The position numbers and the translations under genes are program-made. Below are positions 1 to 9,301 of a stretch of 64,000 bases of DNA, piece after piece. This stretch comes from Peribacillus frigoritolerans (GTDB taxonomy: Bacteria > Bacillota > Bacilli > Bacillales > Bacillaceae), in NCBI RefSeq assembly GCF_004358755.1, contig NZ_SMZY01000001.1, positions 620,001-684,000 of the forward strand, read 5' to 3'. Under the pieces are notes generated by a model that had not been told where the DNA came from, made no database searches, and was given only the letters and a program-made list of their open reading frames with translations. Each line of letters opens with the position of its first letter. Positions within the stretch are counted from its first letter, which is position 1.

Positions 1-185
1 CCGTTATCAAATCCGTGTCATCCTATCTGTCGGCTCATACAGATGGCGTAATTGATTATGTGGAGATCTATTCCTATCCTGACCTTGAGACCTTGACGGA
101 ATTGAAGGGGAACTTGATTCTCGCAGTTGCTGTCAAGTTTACAAAAGCAAGGCTTATTGATAATATGACAATCGAATTAAATTGA
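1..185 (+). CDS. panC: Pantoate--beta-alanine ligase, C-terminal end (partial)
   Basis: The window opens inside a coding frame whose first complete codon is at position 3 and which stops at TGA 183-185, giving about 60 residues. The tail, with a YVEIYSYPDLETL segment and the ending KARLIDNMTIEL, matches the C-terminus of PanC. PanC condenses pantoate with beta-alanine using ATP to make pantothenate. It lies 45 bp upstream of panD, which makes beta-alanine, as in the panBCD operon. The N-terminal ATP-binding domain is outside the window. Confidence 0.85.
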   Translation, partial: VIKSVSSYLSAHTDGVIDYVEIYSYPDLETLTELKGNLILAVAVKFTKARLIDNMTIELN

Positions 186-230
186 AAAAGAATGAAATTT
201 ATATAGAGAACAGCAGTGGAGGAGATCATA

Positions 231-614
231 ATGTTTCGTACAATGATGAAGGGGAAAATTCATCGTGCAAGAGTCACGGAAGCAAACTTGAATTATGTCG
301 GCAGCATCACGATTGATGAAGATATTCTGGATGCCGTTGATATGCTTCCTAATGAAAAAGTGCAAATCGTCAACAACAACAATGGTGCCAGGTTTGAAAC
401 ATACATCATTCCTGGTCCGCGCGGGTCTGGCGTTGTGTGCCTGAACGGCGCAGCAGCAAGACTTGTACAGGAAGATGACGTTGTTATTATCATTTCGTAT
501 GCAATGGTAGCGGAAGAAAAGGTCCGTGATCATGAACCTAAAGTAGCCATCATGAATGAAAAAAATCAGATTGTCGAACTTCTCGGCCAGGAGCCTGCGG
601 CAACCATTTTATAA
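231..614 (+). CDS. panD: Aspartate 1-decarboxylase
   Basis: PanD decarboxylates aspartate to beta-alanine for pantothenate and coenzyme A. The 127-residue length is normal for this pyruvoyl enzyme. The proenzyme cleavage site Gly24-Ser25 is present in YVGSIT; Ser25 becomes the pyruvoyl cofactor. The conserved [10 protein letters not shown] and NGAAA segments follow. An in-frame upstream codon at 216 exists, but the ribosome site GGAGG at about 218-222 lies correctly for ATG 231, and family alignment supports MFRTMMKGK as the N-terminus. It is the last gene of the pan operon and is followed by a strong terminator. Confidence 0.97.
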   Translation: MFRTMMKGKIHRARVTEANLNYVGSITIDEDILDAVDMLPNEKVQIVNNNNGARFETYIIPGPRGSGVVCLNGAAARLVQEDDVVIIISYAMVAEEKVRDHEPKVAIMNEKNQIVELLGQEPAATIL

Positions 615-620
615 TTTTTT

Positions 621-650
621 TAAAAATCCCCCGATTGTTTGGGGGATTTT
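621..650 (+). terminator. Rho-independent terminator of panD
   Basis: AATCCCCC and GGGGGATT form a stem with an 8-nt loop, followed by TTTT. It closes the pan operon. Confidence 0.85.
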
Positions 651-707
651 GCTTTATAAGTGGTAAAATAACGTTATTGGTTTTTCGATTAATTGAGGTG
701 TATCAAA

Positions 708-3524
708 ATGAAACAAAGATTTGTTGTAATAGATGTTGAAACAACTGGAAATTCTCCAAAAAAAGGGGATAGGATCATTCAGCTTGCAGCCGTGGTGATT
801 GAAAACGGCAAGGTGGCAGAGCGTTTTTCAAGCTTTGTCAATCCTCTGAAGCCTATACCGCTTTTTATTGAGCAATTAACCGGTATTTCAAATGAGATGG
901 TAAAGGATGCAGCCCCATTTGAAGTTATCGCTGAAAAGGTTTCGTCTCTTTTAAGTAATGCTTATTTCGTGGCGCATAACGTTCATTTTGATCTTTCCTT
1001 TATACAAGAAGAACTCGAACGCAGCGGATTGCAGAGATTTACCGGTCCTGTGCTTGACACAGTCGAGCTCTCAAGAATTGTTTTCCCTGGAGCGGACAGC
1101 TATAAATTGTCTGAGCTGTGCGAAGAGCTGAACATCAAGCATGACAATCCGCATCGTGCCGACAGCGACGCTGAAGTGACAGGAGAACTGTTTATTCATA
1201 TATTCAAAAAAGCAGCATGTCTGCCGCCAGTCACTCTTCAAGCGCTGAAGCGTTTATCACGCTCGTTTATAAGCGATATTGAAGATGTTCTGGAGGATAT
1301 TATTTCTGAGAGACTGCTTGATCTAAAAGAACCTGAACACATAGAAGTATTTCGTTCAATCGCAATAAGAAGCCAATCTAAAGACATTCTTGATGATCAG
1401 AACAGCAGGATATCAGAGAATTTTGAGACCTTTTCAAATCGGCTGATGAGCAGCGATGGACCAATTGCGGGACAATTTGAGCAATATGAAAAACGTACAG
1501 AACAAGTGAAAATGATGAATGAAATACATGAGTCCTTTAGGTCGCATCAGCATGCTTTGATAGAAGCTGGCACAGGAACAGGCAAAACACTTGCTTATTT
1601 AATTCCTGTCATTTTCTATGCAATGTCTGAGAAAAAAAGTGTATTAGTCAGTACATATACAACCGCTCTGCAGCAGCAGGTCATGGCAAAAGAATTTCCT
1701 ATGCTGAGAAAAGCCGTCAGCCAGCCGTTTCATATGGCGGTTCTTAAAGGGAAATCCCATTATTTATGCTTGCGTAAATTTGAAAAATATTTGAATGAAG
1801 ATGATTATAATTATGATAATATTTTAACGAAAGCACAGCTCTTAATATGGCTGACCGAAACAGAGACCGGGGATTTTGATGAATTGAATTTGCCGTCTGG
1901 CGGAAAATTGCTCTGGCAAAGGCTTCATTATGATGAGAAATCATCAAATTCTGCTAAAAACCCCTGGCTGTCGCGCTGCTTTTACAAAAGAGCATATGAA
2001 AACGCCAAAAAAGCAGATGTTGTCATTACAAATCATTCTCTTTTGCTATCAAGTATATCGTCCTCAAGTGATTTTCTTGATGATATAGAAGAAGTGATTA
2101 TTGATGAAGCACATCATTTTGAGCGAATCGCCTGCGAACATTTAGGCACAAGGATGCACTATTTAACCTTGCAGGCTTTAACCAATCAGCTTGGAAACCT
2201 TTATACAGACGGATTGCTTAGAAGAACACAGCATCTTTTTTCGGTAAATGGATTAAATGATGCCTTTATTGAAATGGATGTCATAATCAAACAGCTCGTT
2301 GAAGATAATGGAATGCTATTCAGCACACTGCACAGGTATGTACTTCAAAATGAAAAAGATGTGCAAACAAACCGGATCACTCATCGTTTTAAACACAATC
2401 AAAAACAGAGCAGAAAATGGCTGGCTATTTTAGAGGTTGCAGCCAGAGTGAAATTTCAGCTCCATGATTTGATGACAATCATGAATAAACAAAAAGAAGA
2501 TTTTCACAAGATAAAAAATGAAGAAGAATCCTTTATTTTATATGAATATTTTGCCGTTCTTGATAAATTTGCCGCTGCATACCAGGATTTGGACACACTT
2601 TTTTTCAAGGAAAAGAAAGATGCTGTCAAATGGATTGAAATTGAATCACGCGGAGCGAAAAACGCTGTCAGTGTCTATTCACAGCCCGTTTCTGTATCAG
2701 AGCAATTAGCAGATGGTTTTTTCTCAGAGATGAAAAGCGTGATCCTTACATCAGCTACCTTGACTGTCGATCATTCTTTCGACTATATGATCAGAGAACT
2801 TGGTCTGACAGATTATTATCCAAAAACGCTGATGATCAAATCGCCATTTGTCTATAAAGAACAGGCGAAGTTAATGATACCTTCAGATTTTCCAGCCGTG
2901 CAGCATGTGACGCTTGATGAATATACGGCAGCTATTGCTAAAAATGTTTCAGCGATTGCCAAGGCCACAAAAGGCAAGCTGCTCGTATTGTTTACTGCGT
3001 ACGATATGCTGAAAAAAACGCATCAGCTGTTAAAGGCTGATTCTGGACTGGAAGATTTTATGATTATGGGTCAAGGAGGCGGCAGCATTTCAAAGCTGAC
3101 CAAAAATTTCCGGCAATTTGATCAGGCTATTCTCCTCGGAACGAGCACTTTTTGGGAAGGCATGGATTTTCCCGGTGATGAACTGACAACGCTGATAATC
3201 GTCAGACTTCCGTTTTCCCCGCCGGATGATCCGGTCGTTGCAGCAAAATGCGAACAGATCACAAAGCAGGGGAAGAATGCCTTTTATCATTACTCACTGC
3301 CTGAAGCGATCCTGAAGTTCAAACAGGGCTTTGGCAGACTAGTAAGGACAGAACGGGATAAAGGACTGCTCTTTGTATTTGACAAACGGATTATAGAAGC
3401 AAAGTACGGCAGGCACTTTATTGCATCCCTGCCGCCGATAGATGTCCATGTGGAGCCAATGGAGAAGCTTCATGATGAAATTCTCTGCTGGAATCATAAG
3501 GACCCAGCCGCCGACACGGAATAG
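708..3524 (+). CDS. dinG: DinG-type exonuclease/XPD-family helicase-like protein
   Basis: The protein has 938 residues. An N-terminal DEDD 3'-5' exonuclease domain covers about residues 4-165, with DVETTG as exonuclease motif I and HNVHFD as motif II. A superfamily 2 XPD/DinG-like ATPase follows, with Walker A AGTGTGKT near residue 287, a DEAH box near 466 and the C-terminal motif QGFGRLVR. The four-cysteine iron-sulfur cluster of E. coli DinG is not visible, as expected for Firmicute DinG; the S. aureus relative works as a nuclease rather than a helicase. The start at 708 is chosen because GAGGTG at 695-700 is properly spaced, and the upstream ATG at 693 is not. The protein probably acts in DNA repair. 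Confidence 0.93.
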   Translation: MKQRFVVIDVETTGNSPKKGDRIIQLAAVVIENGKVAERFSSFVNPLKPIPLFIEQLTGISNEMVKDAAPFEVIAEKVSSLLSNAYFVAHNVHFDLSFIQEELERSGLQRFTGPVLDTVELSRIVFPGADSYKLSELCEELNIKHDNPHRADSDAEVTGELFIHIFKKAACLPPVTLQALKRLSRSFISDIEDVLEDIISERLLDLKEPEHIEVFRSIAIRSQSKDILDDQNSRISENFETFSNRLMSSDGPIAGQFEQYEKRTEQVKMMNEIHESFRSHQHALIEAGTGTGKTLAYLIPVIFYAMSEKKSVLVSTYTTALQQQVMAKEFPMLRKAVSQPFHMAVLKGKSHYLCLRKFEKYLNEDDYNYDNILTKAQLLIWLTETETGDFDELNLPSGGKLLWQRLHYDEKSSNSAKNPWLSRCFYKRAYENAKKADVVITNHSLLLSSISSSSDFLDDIEEVIIDEAHHFERIACEHLGTRMHYLTLQALTNQLGNLYTDGLLRRTQHLFSVNGLNDAFIEMDVIIKQLVEDNGMLFSTLHRYVLQNEKDVQTNRITHRFKHNQKQSRKWLAILEVAARVKFQLHDLMTIMNKQKEDFHKIKNEEESFILYEYFAVLDKFAAAYQDLDTLFFKEKKDAVKWIEIESRGAKNAVSVYSQPVSVSEQLADGFFSEMKSVILTSATLTVDHSFDYMIRELGLTDYYPKTLMIKSPFVYKEQAKLMIPSDFPAVQHVTLDEYTAAIAKNVSAIAKATKGKLLVLFTAYDMLKKTHQLLKADSGLEDFMIMGQGGGSISKLTKNFRQFDQAILLGTSTFWEGMDFPGDELTTLIIVRLPFSPPDDPVVAAKCEQITKQGKNAFYHYSLPEAILKFKQGFGRLVRTERDKGLLFVFDKRIIEAKYGRHFIASLPPIDVHVEPMEKLHDEILCWNHKDPAADTE

Positions 3525-3569
3525 CTTTACAGGCCGATAAAATTGTATATTATGCAATATGTATCACAT

Positions 3570-3598
3570 GAAAAAAAGCCTGTGTGAGCAGCACAGGC
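3570..3598 (-). terminator. Minus-strand-oriented terminator hairpin between dinG and ypmA
   Basis: GCCTGTG and CACAGGC form a 7-bp stem with a 7-nt loop. The A-run lies on the left side (3571-3577), so the U-tract forms only in minus-strand transcripts. No minus-strand gene is visible upstream of it. Confidence 0.55.
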
Positions 3599-3625
3599 AA
3601 TGGTGTGGGTAGGAGAAAATTTATT

Positions 3626-3655
3626 TTCACTTATTGATAATGATACTGTTATAAT
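3626..3655 (+). promoter_or_regulatory. Probable promoter of ypmA-ypmB-aspB
   Basis: TATAAT at 3650-3655 is preceded by TG at 3647-3648 (extended -10). A weak -35, TTCACT, lies 18 bp upstream. It sits about 100 bp before ypmA, and the next terminator follows aspB. Confidence 0.5.
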
Positions 3656-3756
3656 GGGTACATAAAACAACATCTTGTTGTCTGTATTTGTTATTGTTGC
3701 CCTTTGCGGCTGACATATAAGTTACAATTTTTGTTTTTGCATAGGAGGAATAGGTC

Positions 3757-3927
3757 ATGGAAAGTAAAATCGAAATTTTATCAACCGTAACCGTAGAACA
3801 TTCAGATGACCTCTATAAAATTGTCGATGGCTTAAATCGGACATTGAAGAGAGAAAATCTGATGTTTGGTCTGGCGCTTGATCAGGATGATAAAAATAAA
3901 GCCGTATTTACGATTTACAGAACGTAG
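3757..3927 (+). CDS. ypmA: Small conserved protein YpmA
   Basis: This 56-residue protein begins MESKIEILSTVTVEHS and ends TIYRT. It matches the short YpmA (DUF4264) family of Bacillaceae, whose function is unknown. It has an excellent AGGAGG at 3743-3748 and is followed 11 bp later by ypmB, as in B. subtilis. The family includes a segment of the type DLYKIVDGLNR seen here. Confidence 0.85.
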   Translation: MESKIEILSTVTVEHSDDLYKIVDGLNRTLKRENLMFGLALDQDDKNKAVFTIYRT

Positions 3928-3938
3928 GGATTTAAAAC

Positions 3939-4430
3939 ATGGGGAAAAAAATAGTAATCACAGCAAGTGCTGCCGCCGTTTTTCTGCTTGTATCACTTGG
4001 AGTTTTTTTTAACGTTTATCATTCAGCGATGGCTCAAAAAAACGATGGTCATGAAGAAGCTATTGACCGTGCATTAAAAGAAACAGACCTGAAAAATGCC
4101 GAAAGTGTTGAAACGTTTAATGGTCTTAAACAGTTTTACGTGATAACAGGCCTGAATAAGTCCAATAAAGGTGTTTACGTATGGGTTCCTGAGAACAAGA
4201 AGGAAAAGCCTGTGCTGAAGCTTGCCTCAGATGGCATAACTGAAAAAAAGGCGCTGGAAATTGTAAAAGCAGAACAGAATCCTGTAAAAGTGATAAGCGT
4301 CAAGCTTGGAATGGAAAAAAATGTACCGCTTTGGGAAGTAAAATATATTGACGATCAAAATCGTTATACATATGATTTAATCAATTTCAGCAATGGTGAA
4401 ATTAGAAAGCATATTGCCATTAAAAAATAG
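3939..4430 (+). CDS. ypmB: Membrane-anchored cell-wall elongation protein YpmB (TseB)
   Basis: The protein has 163 residues. An N-terminal membrane anchor spans about residues 5-25 and is rich in A, V, L and F. An extracytoplasmic part with repeated alpha/beta PepSY-like (DUF5590) character follows, including EKKALEIVKAEQNP and PLWEVKYIDD. In B. subtilis the homologue, named TseB, is linked to PBP2A-dependent cell elongation (family knowledge). It lies between ypmA and aspB and is probably co-transcribed with both. The Shine-Dalgarno site is weak, so translation may be coupled to ypmA. Confidence 0.85.
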   Translation: MGKKIVITASAAAVFLLVSLGVFFNVYHSAMAQKNDGHEEAIDRALKETDLKNAESVETFNGLKQFYVITGLNKSNKGVYVWVPENKKEKPVLKLASDGITEKKALEIVKAEQNPVKVISVKLGMEKNVPLWEVKYIDDQNRYTYDLINFSNGEIRKHIAIKK

Positions 4431-4442
4431 GGGGACACATCC

Positions 4443-5630
4443 ATGAAATTAGCCGATAGAGTATCTGCATTAACACCTTCATCCACTTTAGCGATCACAG
4501 CAAAAGCAAAAGAGCTGAAAGCAGCCGGACATGATGTAATTGGACTTGGAGCAGGAGAACCTGATTTTAATACACCTCAGCATATTATTGATGCTGCTGT
4601 TCATTCAATGAATGCGGGACAGACAAAATATACGCCTGCAGGCGGACTTGCAGAGCTGAAAAAAGAAATCATCGGCAAGTTTCAGAAGGATCAAAACCTT
4701 TCATACAAACCTGGTGAAATTATTGTCTGCACAGGTGCAAAGCATGCTCTCTACACACTTTTTCAAGTCCTTCTCAATAAAGGAGACGAAGTGATCATCC
4801 CATCTCCATATTGGGTAAGCTATCCTGAACAAGTGAAGCTTGCAGATGGAGTGCCTGTATATGTGAACGCCCTGGAAGAAAATCAGTTTAAAATGACTCC
4901 TGATCAGCTAAAAGCTGCGATCACAGACAAAACGAAGGCCGTCATCATCAACTCTCCAAGCAATCCTACCGGAATGCTTTACACGAAAGAAGAGCTTGAA
5001 GAGCTGGGAAGCATCTGTATCCAGCATAATGTGCTGATTGTTTCAGATGAAATTTATGAAAAGCTGATTTACGGCGGACATTCTCATGTATCTATTGCCG
5101 AGATTTCTGAGGAATTAAAGCAGCAGACAATCATCATTAACGGTGTTTCAAAATCTCATTCAATGACAGGATGGAGAATTGGATATGCTGCCGGAAATGA
5201 GCAAATCATTAAAGCAATGACAAATCTTGCAAGCCACAGTACATCTAATCCGACTTCCATTGCCCAATATGCATCAATCGCAGCATATGCAGGTTCACAG
5301 GAGCCGGTGGAAGAGATGAGAAAAGCATTTGAAGAACGCCTGAACATTATTTATGACAAGCTTGTTTCTATTCCAGGAATTACGTGCTTAAAGCCTCAGG
5401 GAGCTTTTTATCTCTTCCCTAATGCAAAGCAGGCGGCAGAAAATACAGGGTTCGCAAATGTAGATGACTTTGTAGAAGCATTGCTTGAAAAAGAAAAAGT
5501 GGCGATTGTCCCAGGCTCTGGCTTTGGAGCTCCTGACAACGTAAGACTTTCCTATGCCACTTCTCTTGATACACTTGAAGAAGCTTTAGTCAGAATTGAC
5601 CGATTTGTAAAAGAAAACAGTGTTCATTAA
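4443..5630 (+). CDS. aspB: Aspartate aminotransferase (class I PLP)
   Basis: This is a 395-residue class I aminotransferase. It transfers an amino group between aspartate and 2-oxoglutarate. Visible marks are GAGEPDFNTP near the N-terminus, the substrate/PLP segment NSPSNPTG, VSDEIYEKL, and the PLP-lysine motif SKSHSMTGWRIGYAAG near residue 240. The conserved C-terminal arginine lies in the VRLSYATS segment. It starts 12 bp after ypmB with GGGGGA as ribosome site. It lies next to asnS, a common pairing in Bacillaceae. Confidence 0.96.
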   Translation: MKLADRVSALTPSSTLAITAKAKELKAAGHDVIGLGAGEPDFNTPQHIIDAAVHSMNAGQTKYTPAGGLAELKKEIIGKFQKDQNLSYKPGEIIVCTGAKHALYTLFQVLLNKGDEVIIPSPYWVSYPEQVKLADGVPVYVNALEENQFKMTPDQLKAAITDKTKAVIINSPSNPTGMLYTKEELEELGSICIQHNVLIVSDEIYEKLIYGGHSHVSIAEISEELKQQTIIINGVSKSHSMTGWRIGYAAGNEQIIKAMTNLASHSTSNPTSIAQYASIAAYAGSQEPVEEMRKAFEERLNIIYDKLVSIPGITCLKPQGAFYLFPNAKQAAENTGFANVDDFVEALLEKEKVAIVPGSGFGAPDNVRLSYATSLDTLEEALVRIDRFVKENSVH

Positions 5631-5635
5631 TAAAA

Positions 5636-5668
5636 GATGAGCCGTCATTTGACGGCTCACATTTATGT
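5636..5668 (+). terminator. Terminator after aspB
   Basis: TGAGCCGTCA at 5638-5647 pairs with TGACGGCTCA at 5650-5659. The downstream T content is modest. Confidence 0.6.
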
Positions 5669-5697
5669 TTGAACGAAGCATGCAACAAATGTATAAT
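5669..5697 (+). promoter_or_regulatory. Sigma-A promoter of asnS
   Basis: TTGAAC at 5669-5674, a 17-bp spacer and TATAAT at 5692-5697 form a near-ideal promoter 50 bp before the start codon. The leader is too short for a T-box. Confidence 0.8.
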
Positions 5698-5746
5698 AGC
5701 AAGTACGTACATACATTAAGATCCGGTTTTTGGAGGGAACAATTAC

Positions 5747-7039
5747 GTGAAAACAACAATTAAAGAAGTAAGCAAATTTGTAGATAAAGAAGTAACAATC
5801 GGGGCTTGGATTGCAAATAAACGTTCCAGCGGCAAAATTGCCTTTTTGCAATTGCGGGACGGCACTGGCTTCATCCAGGGCGTAGTCGTAAAAGCAGAAG
5901 TAGCTGAAGAAGTTTTCCAAACAGCAAAATCAATCACCCAGGAATCTTCCATCTATGTAACAGGTGTTGTAAGAGTGGACGAGCGTTCTCCGTTTGGATA
6001 TGAGCTTGGGGTGACAGGAATTGAAGTCATTCATGAATCTGTAAACTATCCAATTACGCCAAAAGAACACGGCACAGAATTTTTAATGGATCACCGTCAT
6101 TTATGGCTCAGGTCCAAGCGTCAGCACGCTGTGATGAAAATCAGAAATGAAATCATCCGTGCAACGTATGAGTTCTTTAACAAAGAAGGCTTCTCAAAAG
6201 TAGATCCGCCAATCTTAACAGGCAGCGCTCCTGAAGGGACTTCAGAGCTTTTTGCAACTAAATATTTCGATGAAGATGCTTATCTGTCTCAAAGCGGTCA
6301 GCTCTACATGGAAGCTGCAGCAATGGCACTTGGAAAGGTTTTCTCATTCGGACCGACGTTCCGCGCTGAAAAATCAAAAACAAGACGCCACTTGATCGAA
6401 TTTTGGATGATCGAGCCTGAGATGGCCTTTTATGAATTCGAAGACAACCTGGTTGTACAGGAGAATTATGTTTCTTATATCGTCCAAAGCGTTCTTGAAA
6501 ACTGCAAACTTGAACTGACTACACTAGGCCGTGATACAGCTAAACTTGAACAAATCAAGGCGCCTTTCCCTAGAATCTCCTATGACGACGCCATTAAATT
6601 CTTGAATGAAAAAGGATTTGATGACATTAAGTGGGGCGATGATTTCGGTGCACCGCATGAAACAGCTATCGCAGAAAGCTTTGAAAAACCGGTATTCATT
6701 ACTCATTACCCGACAGGCATTAAGCCTTTCTACATGCAGCCTGCTCCTGACCGCGATGACGTCGTGCTCTGTGCAGACTTAATCGCACCAGAAGGCTACG
6801 GGGAAATCATTGGCGGATCACAGCGTATTCACGATCACGAACTTCTAAAGCAGCGCATTGAAGAGCACGATCTATCACCAGAAGCATATCAGTGGTACCT
6901 GCAGCTGCGTGAATTCGGATCTGTTCCGCATTCAGGATTCGGCCTTGGCCTTGAGCGCACAGTTGCCTGGATCAGCGGCGTAGAACACGTGCGCGAATCC
7001 ATTCCGTTCCCTCGTTTGCTTAACAGATTATATCCATAA
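5747..7039 (+). CDS. asnS: Asparaginyl-tRNA synthetase
   Basis: This 430-residue class IIb synthetase charges tRNA-Asn. The N-terminal OB-fold anticodon-binding domain covers about residues 1-110 ([21 protein letters not shown]). The catalytic domain carries motif 1 ([14 protein letters not shown] region), motif 2 ([19 protein letters not shown]) and motif 3 ([13 protein letters not shown]). The GTG start at 5747 is set by GGAGGG at 5732-5737. It has its own promoter and terminator, so it is probably a single-gene unit. Confidence 0.96.
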   Translation: MKTTIKEVSKFVDKEVTIGAWIANKRSSGKIAFLQLRDGTGFIQGVVVKAEVAEEVFQTAKSITQESSIYVTGVVRVDERSPFGYELGVTGIEVIHESVNYPITPKEHGTEFLMDHRHLWLRSKRQHAVMKIRNEIIRATYEFFNKEGFSKVDPPILTGSAPEGTSELFATKYFDEDAYLSQSGQLYMEAAAMALGKVFSFGPTFRAEKSKTRRHLIEFWMIEPEMAFYEFEDNLVVQENYVSYIVQSVLENCKLELTTLGRDTAKLEQIKAPFPRISYDDAIKFLNEKGFDDIKWGDDFGAPHETAIAESFEKPVFITHYPTGIKPFYMQPAPDRDDVVLCADLIAPEGYGEIIGGSQRIHDHELLKQRIEEHDLSPEAYQWYLQLREFGSVPHSGFGLGLERTVAWISGVEHVRESIPFPRLLNRLYP

Positions 7040-7052
7040 TAATAATAATAAT

Positions 7053-7086
7053 GTGAGTCTCCTTGATAGGAGGCTCATATTTTGTT
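7053..7086 (+). terminator. Terminator of asnS
   Basis: GAGTCTCC pairs with GGAGGCTC across a 6-nt loop, followed by ATATTTTG. Confidence 0.75.
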
Positions 7087-7133
7087 TACAGGTTCGCAGT
7101 AACGGGTTTATATTTCCTTGTTTTTATTAATAA

Positions 7134-7165
7134 GGGAGCTAAACAGCCGGTTCCGCTTTTCCATG
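7134..7165 (+). repeat. Remnant of dispersed ~120-bp repeat (right end only)
   Basis: GGAGCTAAACAGCCGGTTCC followed by GCTTTTCC matches the right-hand end of the repeat units at 36718-36961 (GGAGCTAAACGGTCGGTTCC, then GCTTTTCTT). The left part is missing. It lies between the asnS terminator and the dnaD promoter. Confidence 0.7.
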
Positions 7166-7195
7166 AAAGTCCATCACCGTTTTTCTGCTTGGACA

Positions 7196-7204
7196 TGTTA
7201 TACT
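7196..7204 (+). promoter_or_regulatory. Extended -10 promoter of dnaD
   Basis: TG-T-TATACT 22 bp before the dnaD start makes an extended -10 element. No strong -35 is visible. Confidence 0.45.
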
Positions 7205-7226
7205 ATTTTAGGTGAGGTGACTCGTT

Positions 7227-7931
7227 ATGAATAAAGAGCAATTTGTTAACATGCAAGAGCAGGGATCGCTATCTGTTCCTGCAGCATTAATTATGCATTA
7301 TCATCAAATCGGAATTAAAGAAGAGGAGCTTGTTTTGCTTCTTCAAGTCAATCTCCATCTTCAAAAAGGAAATCAGTTTCCTACTCCAAGTGAATTATCA
7401 AGTAACATGTCCATTTCTGTATCTTCATGTACATCCCTTCTCAGAAGCTTGCTGCAAAGAGGATTTTTAGACATTGAGGAATATGAGCAAGCTTCCATCA
7501 AATACGAACGGTACTCTCTGAAACCTCTTTGGAGCAAAATATATGAATTTATGCTGATGAAAGATGAGAAAAAAACAGAAGAAAAACAGCAGCAGGAAAA
7601 CGTGAATTTGTATCCTGTATTTGAAAGTGAATTCGGAAGGCCTCTTTCACCGTTTGAAGTTGAAACACTGTCCATTTGGATGGATCAGGATTATCATGAC
7701 CCGATTATCATAAAAGCAGCTTTGAAAGAAGCTGTCATATCAGGTAAACTAAACTTCAGGTATATCGACAGAATTTTATTTGAGTGGAAGAAAAACGGGA
7801 TCCGGACAATCGATCAGGCGCGCAATTACGGCAAACGATTCCGGCAGCATCAATCCCAGCCGCAAAAGCAAAATCAATCAGATGAAGAATATAAACGAAA
7901 AGTGCCGTTTTATAATTGGCTGGAAAGTTAA
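7227..7931 (+). CDS. dnaD: Primosome/replication-restart protein DnaD
   Basis: This 234-residue protein loads the replicative helicase with DnaB and DnaI at oriC and at stalled forks. An N-terminal winged-helix domain (about 1-110, with TPSELSSNMSISVSSCTSLLRSL) is followed by a C-terminal DnaB/DnaD domain. That domain carries FEXEFGRPLSPFE and the YIDRILFEWKKNGI motif typical of the family. GAGGTGA at 7212-7218 fixes the start. It is followed by nth, as in B. subtilis. Confidence 0.95.
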   Translation: MNKEQFVNMQEQGSLSVPAALIMHYHQIGIKEEELVLLLQVNLHLQKGNQFPTPSELSSNMSISVSSCTSLLRSLLQRGFLDIEEYEQASIKYERYSLKPLWSKIYEFMLMKDEKKTEEKQQQENVNLYPVFESEFGRPLSPFEVETLSIWMDQDYHDPIIIKAALKEAVISGKLNFRYIDRILFEWKKNGIRTIDQARNYGKRFRQHQSQPQKQNQSDEEYKRKVPFYNWLES

Positions 7932-7975
7932 TTTTTCATGAGATTTTTACAAACAATAACTAAACAGGTGATCGC

Positions 7976-8647
7976 ATGCTGAATATGAAACAAATCAGAG
8001 AAGCTCTTGATACAATCGGTGAGCTCTTTCCTGATGCACATTGTGAGCTGAATCACAGCAATCCTTTTGAACTAGTCATCGCAGTCGCCCTGTCTGCACA
8101 GTGTACAGATGTCCTGGTCAATAAAGTGACGAAACAGCTTTTTGAAAAATACAAAACGCCTGAGGATTATTTAGCTGTACCGATTGAAGAACTGCAAAAT
8201 GATATCAGATCGATTGGTTTATACCGCAATAAAGCGAAGAACATCCAAAAACTGTGCACCCTTCTTATCCAAGAATATGGGGGAGTTGTGCCTAAGGACA
8301 GGGACGAGCTGACAAAGCTTCCGGGTGTTGGCCGCAAAACAGCCAATGTCGTTGTGTCTGTTGCCTTTGGAGTTCCTGCTATTGCAGTTGATACACATGT
8401 TGAGAGAGTCAGCAAGAGACTTGCTATATGCAAATGGAAAGACTCCGTAATGGAAGTGGAAAAAACACTCATGCGGAAAGTGCCGATGGAAGAATGGTCG
8501 CTTACCCATCATCGCCTCATCTTTTTTGGGAGATACCACTGTAAAGCGCAGGCGCCTAAATGCACAGAATGCCCGCTGCTTCACATGTGCCGTGAAGGAC
8601 AAAAAAGAATGAAAAAGGGAACAGTGCGGAATGCAGCGATTGATTAA
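7976..8647 (+). CDS. nth: Endonuclease III (DNA glycosylase/AP lyase)
   Basis: This 223-residue base-excision repair enzyme removes oxidised pyrimidines. The helix-hairpin-helix LPGVGRKTAN contains the catalytic lysine, and the catalytic aspartate is in VDTHVERVS. A C-terminal [4Fe-4S] ligand set has the spacing C-x6-C-x2-C-x5-C (CKAQAPKC...CPLLHMC). AGGTG lies just before ATG 7976. It overlaps the next gene ypoC by 17 nt. Confidence 0.96.
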   Translation: MLNMKQIREALDTIGELFPDAHCELNHSNPFELVIAVALSAQCTDVLVNKVTKQLFEKYKTPEDYLAVPIEELQNDIRSIGLYRNKAKNIQKLCTLLIQEYGGVVPKDRDELTKLPGVGRKTANVVVSVAFGVPAIAVDTHVERVSKRLAICKWKDSVMEVEKTLMRKVPMEEWSLTHHRLIFFGRYHCKAQAPKCTECPLLHMCREGQKRMKKGTVRNAAID

Positions 8648-9161
8648 TCTGCCAGATGGCTTTAAGGTTGAGCCGTTCTTTCGCAAAGATGAATTAACAA
8701 TACAGCTGAATTCTGCGGGAACAGCGGAAGAAATGATCAAAGCAAATCCCTTTTATTTTGATATTTGCTTTAAAGCGAATGTGCCCATTGATTTTCACCC
8801 TTGGAAAAATCCTGAATTAAGTATCCCAATTCTAACTGAGGAATGGCAGATAATTAAGGAGACAATCAAAAGGGGGATTTCTTCAAATGCAAGGAAAGCT
8901 GATAAAGCAGAAATGGTTAAAGGGATCGCCATATTGATCTGTATGATTCATTGGAGCAATGAAACTCCAGTCCATCATCTGGATATAGAGCCTTCTGATT
9001 TCACAGCTTTTGCTGCAAAGCCGATCAATCCAACTGAAAGACTGATGTATGTGCTTTTAAAGCCTGAACAATATCATTCTTTTATTCAGCTCGATCAGCT
9101 TATTGAAGAAACGGTTAAACAATATCATAAAAAAAGAGCTATGAGCAGCCGAAATAAATAA
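8631..9161 (+). CDS. ypoC: Conserved protein YpoC
   Basis: This 176-residue protein belongs to the YpoC-like family of Bacillaceae, with the typical TPVHHLDIEPSDF and KPINPTERLMYVLL segments. Its function is unknown. It starts inside the nth coding end (17-nt overlap in another frame), which suggests translational coupling in a dnaD-nth-ypoC unit that ends at the following terminator. Confidence 0.85.
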   Translation: MQRLINLPDGFKVEPFFRKDELTIQLNSAGTAEEMIKANPFYFDICFKANVPIDFHPWKNPELSIPILTEEWQIIKETIKRGISSNARKADKAEMVKGIAILICMIHWSNETPVHHLDIEPSDFTAFAAKPINPTERLMYVLLKPEQYHSFIQLDQLIEETVKQYHKKRAMSSRNK

Positions 9162-9196
9162 AACGCAAGGATCAGTTTTTGATCCTTGCGTTTTTT
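9161..9196 (+). terminator. Terminator of the dnaD-nth-ypoC unit
   Basis: ACGCAAGGATC and GATCCTTGCGT form a long stem followed by TTTTTT. The flanking A-run may let it work on both strands. Confidence 0.85.
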
Positions 9197-9265
9197 AGTG
9201 AAAAATACTGCTGCAAAAAAAGTACGGTACTCCCATATATACAGATGCAGGAAACCGCCGGTCAT

Positions 9266-9294
9266 AAAAAACCCCTCTGCTATGCAGAGGGGTT
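9266..9294 (-). terminator. Terminator of recU-ponA
   Basis: On the minus strand, ACCCCTCTGC and GCAGAGGGGT form a 10-bp stem followed by TTTTT. It lies just after the ponA stop. Confidence 0.85.
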
Positions 9295-9301
9295 CGTATC
9301 A

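Noticed and set aside
5669-5746. T-box leader for asnS
   Set aside because: The leader from the promoter to the start is about 45 nt, too short for a T-box, and no specifier or TGGNACC-type element is present.
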